Assembly: GCA_900542035.1 (NCBI GenBank)
Contig: UQMJ01000015.1
Coordinates: forward strand, 1-63,546
DNA: 63,546 bases
Source of the DNA: an uncultured Clostridium sp.
GTDB lineage: Bacteria; Bacillota; Clostridia; Lachnospirales; Lachnospiraceae
Direction of reading: 5' to 3'
Positions 52,355 through 60,155 of the stretch are shown one piece after another (the first letter of the stretch is position 1; every line of letters starts with the position of its first letter). A program made the position numbers and the translations under genes. Below the pieces are notes generated by a model. It ran no database searches, had not been told where the DNA came from, and saw only the letters and a list, made by a program, of their open reading frames with translations.

Positions 52355-52383
52355 ATTATATCGTAAAAACGGCGGAATGTCTC
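52355..52383 (-). promoter_or_regulatory. Candidate promoter of the SNF transporter
   Basis: Minus strand GAGACA (52383-52378), 17 bp, TATAAT (52360-52355), 40 bp before the ATG. Perfect -10, partial -35. Confidence 0.55.
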
Positions 52384-52418
52384 TCTATTTTTTAAAAAGA
52401 TGCAAAAAGAGGGGGAGT

Positions 52419-52739
52419 TTAGTTATCTCTTTCTGCTAATTCCTGAACTGCCAGTACCGGTCCCTGGTCGTATGTTTCATCCGGATATTCTCTTTCCATC
52501 CGCTTGGCTTCCTCCATTAAAAATGGAATCAGGCTTTTCTCGCCGCGAAATCCCAGTATCAGACAAAACAGCAATTTCAAATATTCACTGTGAAACAGGG
52601 AATATGATTCTGTAATCCAATCACAGCAATTGCATTGACTCTTCATAAAGAAATGCACTGCATTCTCAATAAAAATATCCTGTTTATTGCGTATGCATTT
52701 TTCTTTTACCATCTGCATGAGTTCTTGTTCATGCTCCAC
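52419..52739 (-). CDS. Hypothetical protein or remnant, 106 aa
   Basis: GTG start at 52739 overlaps the TAG of the 70-aa frame upstream (TAGTG) but has no ribosome-binding site. Helical, with 'KSQCNCCDWITESYSLFHSEYLKLLF' and an acidic C-terminus. No family recognised. It lies in the accessory stretch between the SNF transporter and rpsI and could be the tail of a decayed gene. Confidence 0.45.
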   Translation of the reverse strand: MEHEQELMQMVKEKCIRNKQDIFIENAVHFFMKSQCNCCDWITESYSLFHSEYLKLLFCLILGFRGEKSLIPFLMEEAKRMEREYPDETYDQGPVLAVQELAERDN

Positions 52740-52951
52740 TATTTTTTTCGTAATGCACTTCTATTTGCTCCTGATAACCCTTTACGCATCAGTTTTAATA
52801 ACTCTTCGGGAGTCTCGGCGTCTACAATGATTTTTTCCATTTCCAAATCTTCTTTTGTTTTGGAACATTGGCTGTTTGCATATTCAATTATTTTCTGACT
52901 TTCTTCTCCATATACATATATGGAATATTCAAATTTTGCTGCCCATCTCAA
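52739..52951 (-). CDS. Hypothetical short frame, possible remnant, 70 aa
   Basis: Only TTG at 52951 is available as start; upstream is the opposite-strand Shine-Dalgarno of the 52964 gene, so no own ribosome-binding site is seen, and the frame is closed by stops just upstream. Basic C-terminus (SGANRSALRKK). Overlaps the 106-aa frame by one codon position. Likely part of a decayed gene; no function assigned. Confidence 0.35.
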   Translation of the reverse strand: MRWAAKFEYSIYVYGEESQKIIEYANSQCSKTKEDLEMEKIIVDAETPEELLKLMRKGLSGANRSALRKK

Positions 52952-52963
52952 GGAGGGCTTCTA

Positions 52964-53125
52964 TTGTTATATCATCAATTACTAAAACACAAGGACGATT
53001 TGTCAAGAACCATCCAGGACATGAAACGCCGCCTGTCTTCCTATCCTGACGGAGAACTGATTTGTGCAAAAAATGGAAACGATATCTCTTGTCTCTATTC
53101 TCGTAATGGAGCATATACTGTCTGA
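52964..53125 (+). pseudogene. Gene truncated at the island repeat
   Basis: TTG start at 52964 with an excellent AAGGAGG 7 nt upstream. 53 residues: 'LLKHKDDLSRTIQDMKRRL', then 'YPDGELICAKNGNDISCLYSRNG'. This last part resembles small Lachnospiraceae proteins that read '..LPEGxLICxRNGxxxKWYxSDG..' and continue for many more residues. Here the frame runs into the 84-bp direct repeat at 53115 and stops after three codons, so the 3' part was lost by recombination at the repeat. Confidence 0.6.
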
Positions 53126-53198
53126 AATTGTCTGTTCTGCAACAGAGAAATTATCTCTTGCTGAACTGAGGCGCGCGACGAGCTGCCTTTAAGCCGTA
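53115..53198. repeat. Direct repeat, distal copy (displaced rpsI 3' end)
   Basis: 84 bp matching 54872-54955 with three mismatches; the first 54 bp (53115-53168) are identical. On the minus strand it encodes the last residues of ribosomal protein S9 (Y-G-L-K-A-A-R-R-A-P-Q-F-S-K-R-stop); all three differences are synonymous third-base changes. Upstream of this the S9 frame is lost. It is the far attachment-site copy of an element inserted at rpsI. Confidence 0.85.
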
Positions 53199-53326
53199 TT
53201 GCGCGAGTTTTTGAGCTGTTTTCCCTTGATATTCTGGGCTTTTCCGGCTTTCTGCCTCTCAGTTATCCGGTGTGCGGACCACAAAAATTGTCCCGATTCT
53301 TTATGAATAGCTAGACACCTTTATTG

Positions 53327-54394
53327 TCAGCCTTCCGTATCTTTCCGCAGTTCACTTTCAATCTCATCAATCGAAGGCAACGAACCTTTAAAATTCTCCG
53401 GTATCAGTTTTGACAATTCATATGCTGACACGCCCAGAGGCTGACTGCTTGCTTCCAATGCGTACTGTGCTTTTATATCATCCTTGGATTTACACACTAA
53501 CAAGCCAAGCGTCGGTTCATCTTTCTCTGTTTTTAGCTGATGATTAACTGCCACTACATAGGTTCCTAGCTGGCCAGCATAGGATGATTCAAATTCTGTG
53601 ACCTTTACCTCAACTACTACATAGCAATGTAGGCGAATATGGTAAAACAACATATCAATGAAGTTCTCTGTTGAGCCAATTTCAATTCGATATTCCCGTC
53701 CCACAAAAGCAAAGCCATTACCCAGTTCCAAAAGAAACTTCTGAATATTATCCATCAGTGCATCCTTCAGTTCCTTTTCGTTATAGCTTTGGGTCAAGGT
53801 AATGAAATCAAACTTATATGGATCTTTTGTGATCTCCTGTGCCAAATCACTCTGCATGGCCGGAAGTGTCAGATTAAAATTTGTGATTGCCTTTCCCTGC
53901 CGCTCATAAAGATCGGTATCTAAAAAATTCAGCAAAACTGCGCGCGACCAATTATTTTGAATCACTTGATTTACAAAGAACAATGCTTTTTTCGGATTTC
54001 CATTGCACTTATCAATAATAATCTTATGATGTCCCCACGGAATTGCAAAAAGCGGCTCAATTTCTTCACTTCTGAAATCTTCCCCAACTTGGGGAAGATT
54101 TGAAACTTCGCTATATAGTTCTGCAAATTTCTGCATATATCGTAAGTTTGTCTCCGAAAATGACTTTACATCCGGCAGTTCTCTACGCAGATCACGACTG
54201 ATTGTTTTGTAAAAGCTCTGTCCATAAGAGAACTTATCTTTTCTATCATGAAGTTCTTTTCCTAACTGCCAGTAAAATCGAAGCATCTCATCATTCACTT
54301 TCACCGCAGCCTTAATCTGGCTTTGATAAAAGCGTTTACTCACTTCGGAAATCCACTCTCTATATTGAGCATCCACTTCTACTAATTTATCCAT
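53327..54394 (-). CDS. DUF1016 / YhcG-family PDDEXK nuclease
   Basis: 355 residues from ATG at 54394 (GAGGG 6 nt upstream). N-terminal DUF1016 domain (about 10-160, 'YWQLGKELHDRKDKFSYGQSF' region, 'FSETNLRYMQKFAELY', 'IPWGHHKIIIDKC') and C-terminal PDDEXK nuclease-fold domain (about 175-340, 'FVGREYRIEIG', 'NFIDMLFYHIRLHCYVVVEVK', giving D...E-V-K). Full length for the family (~350-375). Such proteins are frequent in defence islands and beside type I restriction genes; the exact role is unsettled. It is the only intact gene inside the rpsI island. Confidence 0.88.
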   Translation of the reverse strand: MDKLVEVDAQYREWISEVSKRFYQSQIKAAVKVNDEMLRFYWQLGKELHDRKDKFSYGQSFYKTISRDLRRELPDVKSFSETNLRYMQKFAELYSEVSNLPQVGEDFRSEEIEPLFAIPWGHHKIIIDKCNGNPKKALFFVNQVIQNNWSRAVLLNFLDTDLYERQGKAITNFNLTLPAMQSDLAQEITKDPYKFDFITLTQSYNEKELKDALMDNIQKFLLELGNGFAFVGREYRIEIGSTENFIDMLFYHIRLHCYVVVEVKVTEFESSYAGQLGTYVVAVNHQLKTEKDEPTLGLLVCKSKDDIKAQYALEASSQPLGVSAYELSKLIPENFKGSLPSIDEIESELRKDTEG

Positions 54395-54479
54395 ATCCAT
54401 CCCTCATATCCGTACCAGAATACTGTGTGCGGCAATTCCTATTTAAAACTTGATATGCCAAACTGGCATTTCAAATATA

Positions 54480-54719
54480 TTATTTATCCTGTATAAACGC
54501 CTGATTCACTACATCAAAAAGTTCTTCAGGTTTATTGTACTTTACCTTTGCGTAGATGTCCATAGTTGTTTTGCTGTTTTCATGTCCGGCAAGGTATTGT
54601 ACTGTCTTTGGATCAACGCCTGCATAGAGAAGATTGGTAATGTAAGTGTGTCGCAGCTGATGGGGCGTCACATCGAAGTCCAGCGTATATTTGATTTTGG
54701 GTTGATTCTTCTGGGTCAT
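54480..54719 (-). pseudogene. Tyrosine recombinase, C-terminal fragment
   Basis: 79 residues from the first ATG (the frame is open some 17 codons further, up to a TAG). It has the catalytic C-terminal half of a phage-type integrase: 'FDVTPHQLRHTYITNLLYAG' (H-x-x-R), LAGHENSKTTMDIYAKV (H and nucleophile Tyr). The N-terminal DNA-binding and core parts, about 300 residues, are missing. It sits 150 bp from the rpsI-side repeat, the usual place of the integrase in an element inserted at a gene's 3' end. Confidence 0.85.
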
Positions 54720-54831
54720 ACCCAGCGTTGGGGTAACCGTATCTGAGAAATTTGATATAACCGCCTACGGTTCTTATTGATTTTTGGAAGTAATAAAAAA
54801 TACATTTACCCCAACTTTTGACAAAGAGCCT

Positions 54832-54867
54832 AAAAAACCCTCCCAAGACCGAAGTCCTGAGAGGGTT
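54832..54867 (-). terminator. Terminator with UUCG tetraloop after rpsI
   Basis: A continuous 14-bp stem (54836-54849 with 54854-54867, including G-U pairs) capped by C(TTCG)G on the minus strand and followed by TTTT. It lies 41 bp beyond the rpsI stop, just inside the island, so the terminator seems to have come with the element. Confidence 0.9.
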
Positions 54868-54871
54868 GCAA

Positions 54872-54955
54872 ATACTGTCTGAAATTGTCTGTTCTGCAAC
54901 AGAGAAATTATCTCTTGCTGAACTGTGGAGCACGACGAGCTGCCTTTAAGCCGTA
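54872..54955. repeat. Direct repeat, rpsI-proximal copy
   Basis: Covers the last 16 codons of rpsI including the stop, plus 36 bp downstream. Matches 53115-53198 with three synonymous differences (CGT/CGC, GCT/GCG, CCA/CCT on the minus strand). Confidence 0.85.
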
Positions 54956-55300
54956 CTTCTTTCTTTCTTTCATTCTTGGGTCTCTGGTTAAGAAACCAGC
55001 TTTCTTTAATACAGGTCTGTAATCAGCGTCTGCGTGAAGCAGTGCTCTGGAAATACCGTGACGGATTGCGCCTGCCTGTCCAGAGAAGCCGCCGCCGTGT
55101 ACGTTTACTAATACGTCGAACTTATCAGTGGTCTCGGTTGCAACCAGTGGCTGACGAACGATAACCTTTAAGGTCTCCAGACCTAAATACTCATCGATGT
55201 CTCTCTTATTGATAGTGATCTTACCAGTACCTGGTACTAAGTATACTCTAGCGATAGATTTTTTTCTTCTGCCAGTTCCGTAAAATTTTGCGTTAGCCAT
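54908..55300 (-). CDS. rpsI: Ribosomal protein S9
   Basis: 130 residues, 'AKFYGTGRRKKSIARVYLVPG', C-terminal RRAPQFSKR whose terminal Lys-Arg reaches the P-site tRNA. AAGGAGG precedes the ATG. 30 bp after rplM, the usual rplM-rpsI operon. Its last 16 codons are part of the island's direct repeat and were probably supplied by the element. Confidence 0.98.
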   Translation of the reverse strand: MANAKFYGTGRRKKSIARVYLVPGTGKITINKRDIDEYLGLETLKVIVRQPLVATETTDKFDVLVNVHGGGFSGQAGAIRHGISRALLHADADYRPVLKKAGFLTRDPRMKERKKYGLKAARRAPQFSKR

Positions 55301-55330
55301 TACAATTTCCTCCTTCCAAATCTTCTAAAA

Positions 55331-55759
55331 TTAGAATGTTAAAACTTCTGGTTTCTGTGCTGCCTGCTCGTGGTTCGGGCCTGCGTATACATGAAGCTTG
55401 TCTAACATACTTCTTCCCAGAGGTCCCTTTGGAAGCATACCCTTAACTGCTAACTCTACTACCTTCTCTGGCTTCTTAGCCATCATCTCACGCAGAGTGG
55501 TCTCTTTCATACCGCCTACGTAATCGGAGTGGTTGTAGTAAATCTTCTGATCTAACTTCTTGCCAGTTACTTTAATCTTCTCTGCATTTACAACGATTAC
55601 ATAATCGCCGCAATCCATATGAGGAGTAAAGATCGGCTTATTCTTGCCTCTTAAAACCTTAGCTACTTCAGAAGCTAAGCGGCCTAATGTATATCCGGTA
55701 GCGTCAACTACGTACCATTTTCTTTCAATTGTTGCTGGACTAGCCATAAAACTTTTCAT
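55331..55759 (-). CDS. rplM: Ribosomal protein L13
   Basis: 142 residues, 'RKWYVVDATGYTLGRLASEVA', 'HMDCGDYVIVVNAEKI', 'KGMLPKGPLGRSMLDKLHVY'. AGGAGGTC 6-7 nt before the ATG. Transcribed from a perfect consensus promoter through an ~100-nt leader. Confidence 0.98.
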   Translation of the reverse strand: MKSFMASPATIERKWYVVDATGYTLGRLASEVAKVLRGKNKPIFTPHMDCGDYVIVVNAEKIKVTGKKLDQKIYYNHSDYVGGMKETTLREMMAKKPEKVVELAVKGMLPKGPLGRSMLDKLHVYAGPNHEQAAQKPEVLTF

Positions 55760-55805
55760 TGGTTGACCTCCTGTTAAATTCGCTCAAAATATCTGAAACA
55801 TTTAT

Positions 55806-55848
55806 CGCAAAATGCCTGTTCCGGGGCTTTGGTCAAGCATTTTCTCGC
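55806..55848 (-). promoter_or_regulatory. Leader hairpin of rplM, possible L13 autoregulatory element
   Basis: In the rplM 5' UTR, GCATTTTGCG pairs with CG-AG-AAAATGC (7 bp plus 2 beyond a small internal loop) around a GC-rich loop. r-protein leaders (Rfam L13_leader type) occur at this position in Firmicutes. Structure match is by eye only. Confidence 0.4.
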
Positions 55849-55864
55849 AACGTCACAGTTATAC

Positions 55865-55893
55865 ATTATATAATACTCCATCTAGCCTGTCAA
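55865..55893 (-). promoter_or_regulatory. Perfect consensus promoter of rplM-rpsI
   Basis: Minus strand TTGACA (55893-55888), 17 bp, TATAAT (55870-55865), 106 bp before rplM. Confidence 0.93.
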
Positions 55894-55963
55894 CCCATTT
55901 TTCCGGAAAAATCCTTTTATTTCAAGGGATTTTCGAGGCTTTTGGGATTTTTCATAAAATTTC

Positions 55964-57481
55964 TTATTCTCCTTCTTCCTTCTGCCAGGAATCTCTGGCT
56001 CTGAAAAAAGGAATTCCCTCTCCCGATCTCTGAAAACCGCAGGCCTGATACAAGGAGATAGCTGGATGGTTATCGCTTGCCACCACCAGTTCCAGATGGG
56101 AAAAATGGGAAGATTCCGCCATTTCTTCTATGGCGCGTATGGCCTGACGTCCCAATCCCTGTCCCTGACGGGATTTTTCAATTCCCAGCATATCAATGAA
56201 CAATCCCTCTTTCTTTTCTATCAGGACGGAAAAACCGACCCGTTCGCCGTCTTTTACCAGCCAGAAAAACCGGCTTCCCTCTGCCTGTTCGTTTTTAATG
56301 TCTGCCTCATCATAAGTTGCAGAACCGGAAAGATCAAAAAAGCAGCTCTGATACATAAAAATCCACTGGAACCAGTCCGGCTGATCCAAAGAAACCAGCT
56401 GCAGCTCTGAGAGTTTTGACAATTCTGATATTTTTCCATTATCTGTTTCTAAAACCAACTCCTTTTCCATCTGAAGGAGACGATAGCCTTCTTCCAGACA
56501 ATAGTAGCCGTATTTCTGTCCTGGCTTCAGGCGATTTTTCCCCGTTTCCCTGTCTGCCACGAAAATTTCCCTGGCGCCATTCCGGTAGCACTGATGAACC
56601 AGACGGGTTATTGTCCGGTCAAAATCCTGTTCCCTGCACCGGTCAATGATCACGTACCCTTTTTTCTTTTCCGGTATCTCCCGCTGGATCATACGGTACT
56701 TCCAGTCTTTATTTTCGATGGAGATTTCCGGACACAGAGAGTTTTCGTATTCCAGGCTTACTAATGTAAGACCCTTAGCCGGAGCTGTTCCCCCTGCCGC
56801 CTGGCGATCCCTGGCGTCCAGAATTTCTTCTACGTGTTCCGGCGGATACATCCCCATTCCTACTTTTAAAAGGGTTCCCGCAATAATCCGGACCATATTA
56901 TAGAGAAATCCGCTGCCGCTGATCCGCATGGTAATCAGCCCTTCTTCATTCTTTTCCAAAGTCAGGCTGTAAATCGTCCGGACCGTTTCCTCTGCCTGCG
57001 TCCGCACCGTACAGAAGCTTTTAAAATCATGTTCTCCTACTAAATACGACGCTGCCTGCCGCATCTTTTCCAAATCTAATGAAAAATAACAAAAATGAGC
57101 ATACAGGCGTCCAATGGGCATATCGATTTTCTGGTTTAAAATCTTGTATTCATAGGTTTTCACGCAGTTCTGCTTACGGGGATGCCAGTCCAGGGGCACT
57201 TCTTTTGAAGACTGAACCCGTATGTCTTCCGGAAGCCGCTGATTTAAGGCAAAGCATATCTTTTCTGCCGGTATCCGGCTTTCCGTATCAAATACGGCTA
57301 CATTTCCTTTTGCGTGTACGCCGGAATCAGTCCGGCTTGCCCCTATAACAGCAATGGGCTCTCTCAGCAAATCTGACAGAGCCTTGTTTAATACTTCTTC
57401 TATTGTAATTCCATTGGGCTGGAGCTGCCAGCCGCAGTAGTTGGTGCCATCGTAGGCCACCACTAATTTTACACGTTTCAT
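55964..57481 (-). CDS. truA: tRNA pseudouridine synthase TruA fused to a GNAT acetyltransferase
   Basis: 505 residues against the usual ~245-260 for TruA. Residues 1-248 are TruA: 'AYDGTNYCGWQLQPNG', catalytic Asp in 'GASRTDSGVHAKGNVAVF', 'GSGFLYNMVRIIAGTLL'. After a linker, about 255-365 is an unassigned alpha/beta segment ('VIIDRCREQDFDRTITRLVHQCYRNG'), then a GNAT domain (about 385-495) with the acetyl-CoA loop 'IEKSRQGQGLGRQAIRAIEE' and 'VASDNHPAISLYQACGFQ'. TruA makes pseudouridine 38-40 in tRNA anticodon arms; the acetyltransferase target is unknown. The ATG overlaps the ecfT stop by 4 nt (ATGA). No internal stop or ribosome-binding site splits the fusion. Confidence 0.95.
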   Translation of the reverse strand: MKRVKLVVAYDGTNYCGWQLQPNGITIEEVLNKALSDLLREPIAVIGASRTDSGVHAKGNVAVFDTESRIPAEKICFALNQRLPEDIRVQSSKEVPLDWHPRKQNCVKTYEYKILNQKIDMPIGRLYAHFCYFSLDLEKMRQAASYLVGEHDFKSFCTVRTQAEETVRTIYSLTLEKNEEGLITMRISGSGFLYNMVRIIAGTLLKVGMGMYPPEHVEEILDARDRQAAGGTAPAKGLTLVSLEYENSLCPEISIENKDWKYRMIQREIPEKKKGYVIIDRCREQDFDRTITRLVHQCYRNGAREIFVADRETGKNRLKPGQKYGYYCLEEGYRLLQMEKELVLETDNGKISELSKLSELQLVSLDQPDWFQWIFMYQSCFFDLSGSATYDEADIKNEQAEGSRFFWLVKDGERVGFSVLIEKKEGLFIDMLGIEKSRQGQGLGRQAIRAIEEMAESSHFSHLELVVASDNHPAISLYQACGFQRSGEGIPFFRARDSWQKEEGE

Positions 57482-58278
57482 ACTGCCACCCTCAATATGA
57501 ATACCAGCGCCGCATAAACTGCAAATACTGCATATGCAATTTTATCCCTGCTGGCATACTTTAATGGTTTCATCTTGGTTCGGCCTTCTCCGCCCCGATA
57601 ACAGCGGGCTTCCATGGCCATAGCCAGATCCGTTGCCCTGCGGAATGCCGAAATAAACAGCGGTACCAGAAGCGGTACCATTGCTTTTGCCTTCTGAATC
57701 AGATTTCCGCTTTCAAAATCAGCGCCTCTTGCCATCTGTGCTTTCATAATTTTGTCCGTCTCCTCCACTAAAATCGGAATAAAGCGGAGGGCTATGGACA
57801 TCATCATGGACACTTCATGAACCGGCATATGGAACCGTTTCAAAAATCCCAAGCCTTTTTCCATTCCATCTGTCAGTTCATTTGGCGTAGTTGTCAGCGT
57901 CATCAAAGAAGAACCAATTACCAGGTATATCAGCCGGACTGCCATAAATGCCGCTGTTTCCACACCTTCTCTGGTAATTTTTAAAAATCCCAGTTTTATC
58001 AATACTTCTCCGTCTGTCAGAAACAGGTTAAAGCTGACGCTGATAAGCAGCAGCACAACAATTGCTTTTAATCCGCGGACAATGAAACGAAACGGCACCT
58101 TTGTCAGCCGGATAACTGCAGCCAGCGCAGCCGTAGCCAGCAGATAACCCCAAATGCTGTCTGACAGGAACAAAGTAATAATAAAGACCATTGTCCCTAC
58201 CAGTTTGGTTCTGGGATCGAGGCGGTGGACAATGGAATCTGTTGGGTAATATTGTCCGATTGTAATATCTCTAATCAT
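57478..58278 (-). CDS. ecfT: ECF transporter transmembrane subunit EcfT
   Basis: 266 residues, five or six helices, with the two coupling A-R-G motifs ('AQMARGADF' and 'AMEARCYRGG'-type) that contact the ATPases. Starts 'IRDITIGQYYPTDSIVHRLDPRTK'. Shared energy-coupling module for vitamin or metal S-components encoded elsewhere. 19 bp after ecfA2; overlaps truA by 4 nt. Confidence 0.96.
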   Translation of the reverse strand: MIRDITIGQYYPTDSIVHRLDPRTKLVGTMVFIITLFLSDSIWGYLLATAALAAVIRLTKVPFRFIVRGLKAIVVLLLISVSFNLFLTDGEVLIKLGFLKITREGVETAAFMAVRLIYLVIGSSLMTLTTTPNELTDGMEKGLGFLKRFHMPVHEVSMMMSIALRFIPILVEETDKIMKAQMARGADFESGNLIQKAKAMVPLLVPLFISAFRRATDLAMAMEARCYRGGEGRTKMKPLKYASRDKIAYAVFAVYAALVFILRVAV

Positions 58279-58297
58279 GTTGTCTCCTAATACAGCC

Positions 58298-59143
58298 CTA
58301 TTTCAAAAGGGCCAAAATTGCCTGGCGCGCTTCCTCTACGGTCGTGATTTCATCGTCAATTTCCACGCCATGTTTTCTCAAATCCTGCACAAGATACGTA
58401 ATCTGAGGAGCTGCAAGTCCCATGGACTCCAATTCTTTGTAATGCTTAAATACTTCCTTGGGAGTGCCGTCAAACACTTTTTCTCCATGGTTCATTACTA
58501 TCAGGCGGTCTGCATATCTGGCAATGTCTTCCATGCTGTGGGAAACCAGAATAATGGTCATTCCCTTTTCTTTATGGAGACTGGCAATCTGGTCTAAAAT
58601 CTCGTCTCTGCCCTTGGGGTCAAGACCGGCTGTCGGTTCGTCCAATATCAGGACTTCCGGCTCCATAGCGAGTACGCCTGCAATGGCAACCCGACGCTTC
58701 TGGCCGCCGGACAGCTCGAAAGGAGACTGGGTATAGAAACTCTCATCTAAGCCGACTGCCTCCAATGCCTTTTTTGCCCTGTCTTCGATTTCTTCTTTTG
58801 TCAGGCCCTGATTCTTAGGCCCGAAACACACATCAGAAAATACGTCCACTTCAAATAGCTGGTGTTCCGGATATTGGAATACCAGGCCTACTTTGCTGCG
58901 AAGTTCCCGCATATTGTATCCTGGTGCGTAAATATTTTCCCCATTGTAGTACAATTCGCCGCTGGTTGCTTTTAAAAGTCCGTTCAAATGCTGGATCAGA
59001 GTGGATTTTCCAGATCCGGTATGACCAATCAGACCAATAAACTGGCCGTCCGGTATTTCAAAATTTACGTTTTTTAAAGCATACTGCTCAAATGCAGTTC
59101 CCTGGCCGTAAATATAATTCAAATTTACTGCTTTGATTCCCAT
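58298..59143 (-). CDS. ecfA2: ECF transporter ATPase EcfA2
   Basis: 281 residues. Walker A GHTGSGKST, Q-loop 'GLVFQYPEHQLFEVDV', signature LSGGQKRRVAIAGVLA, Walker B VLILDEPTAGLD, H-loop LVSHSMEDIA. Pairs with EcfA1; gap of 39 bp to ecfA1. Confidence 0.96.
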   Translation of the reverse strand: MGIKAVNLNYIYGQGTAFEQYALKNVNFEIPDGQFIGLIGHTGSGKSTLIQHLNGLLKATSGELYYNGENIYAPGYNMRELRSKVGLVFQYPEHQLFEVDVFSDVCFGPKNQGLTKEEIEDRAKKALEAVGLDESFYTQSPFELSGGQKRRVAIAGVLAMEPEVLILDEPTAGLDPKGRDEILDQIASLHKEKGMTIILVSHSMEDIARYADRLIVMNHGEKVFDGTPKEVFKHYKELESMGLAAPQITYLVQDLRKHGVEIDDEITTVEEARQAILALLK

Positions 59144-59182
59144 GCTGTAGTCACCTATAACATCCTATGTGTAAAATCCTGT

Positions 59183-60064
59183 CTATAAAGTTACCGTATC
59201 CGGATATTTCTCTGCAAACAGCGGAAGAAGAACGTCCATTAACTCTTCGCGGGTTAAGATTCCATCCGGAACTGGAAGACCCGCCTTTTTCAGCTCGTAA
59301 GCCAGTTCCGTAACCTGAGGCACATCCAGACGGTAACGTTTCAGCTCTTCTACTCTGGAGAAAATCTCTCTGGGAGTTCCATCCATGACAATTCTTCCGT
59401 CATCCATGACGATTACCCTGTCTGCGTGAATGACTTCTTCCATATAGTGGGTAATCAGAAGGACGGTTACTCCTTCTTTTTGATTTAAATCTCTTACTGT
59501 GCGGATAACTTCACTGCGTCCATTCGGGTCTAACATGGCTGTCGGCTCGTCTAATACAATACACTGAGGACGCATGGCCATTACCCCCGCAATAGCAACT
59601 CTCTGCTTCTGGCCGCCGGACAGCTTGTTGGGGGACTGCTTCCGGTAGGCCGTCATACCGACTGCTTCCAGACTATCGTCTACCCGTTTCCAGATTTCGT
59701 CCGTAGGCACACCGATGTTTTCCGGCCCGAATCCTACGTCTTCTTCTACAATATTTCCAATAATCTGGTTATCCGGATTCTGGAAAACCATTCCTGTTTT
59801 TTTGCGGATCTCCCATATTTTGTCCTCATCCTGGGTATTCATATCGGAAATCCAGAGAGTGCCGTCTGTCGGCATCAGCAGGGCGTTTACCTGTTTTGCA
59901 AACGTGGATTTTCCAGAACCATTGTGGCCCAGAATCGCTACAAAATCCCCTTTTTCAATGTCCAGACTTAAATCGTCAATCGCTCGGTTAACTTCTTCTT
60001 CGTTTTCTTCTTCATCTCGTTTTATATAATCAAAAAAGACGTGCGCCGCCTTGATAATTCCCAT
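59183..60064 (-). CDS. ecfA1: ECF transporter ATPase EcfA1
   Basis: 293 residues from ATG at 60064 (AAAGGA upstream; a longer frame crosses the promoter and is rejected). Walker A GHNGSGKST, Q-loop 'GMVFQNPDNQIIGNIV', signature LSGGQKQRVAIAGVMA, Walker B CIVLDEPTAMLD, H-loop LITHYMEEVI. A short acidic insert (RDEEENEEEVN) follows the first strand, as is common in clostridial EcfA1. First gene of ecfA1-ecfA2-ecfT-truA. Confidence 0.96.
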   Translation of the reverse strand: MGIIKAAHVFFDYIKRDEEENEEEVNRAIDDLSLDIEKGDFVAILGHNGSGKSTFAKQVNALLMPTDGTLWISDMNTQDEDKIWEIRKKTGMVFQNPDNQIIGNIVEEDVGFGPENIGVPTDEIWKRVDDSLEAVGMTAYRKQSPNKLSGGQKQRVAIAGVMAMRPQCIVLDEPTAMLDPNGRSEVIRTVRDLNQKEGVTVLLITHYMEEVIHADRVIVMDDGRIVMDGTPREIFSRVEELKRYRLDVPQVTELAYELKKAGLPVPDGILTREELMDVLLPLFAEKYPDTVTL

Positions 60065-60113
60065 ATCTGTCCTTTCCCGTACAGCAACCGTTTCCCTCTT
60101 GTTACATTGTTTC

Positions 60114-60142
60114 ATTTTATTAGATATTCCTACAGTAGTCAA
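60114..60142 (-). promoter_or_regulatory. Promoter of ecfA1-ecfA2-ecfT-truA
   Basis: Minus strand TTGACT (60142-60137), 17 bp, TAAAAT (60119-60114), 50 bp before ecfA1 and 14 bp after the stop of the upstream wall-protein gene; no terminator is seen between them. Confidence 0.78.
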
Positions 60143-60155
60143 GTACGATCCTTTT

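Larger units (their letters stand above)
53115..54955. mobile_element. Degenerate genomic island inserted at the rpsI 3' end
   Basis: Bounded by 84-bp direct repeats of the rpsI 3' end; contains a tyrosine-recombinase C-terminal stub next to the rpsI-side repeat and one intact accessory gene (DUF1016 nuclease). This is the layout of an integrative element using rpsI as attB, with the gene restored on one side. rpsI is a reported integration target for some streptococcal integrative elements. About 1.8 kb remain, so most of the element has been deleted. 53199-53326 holds no gene that I can see. Confidence 0.75.
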
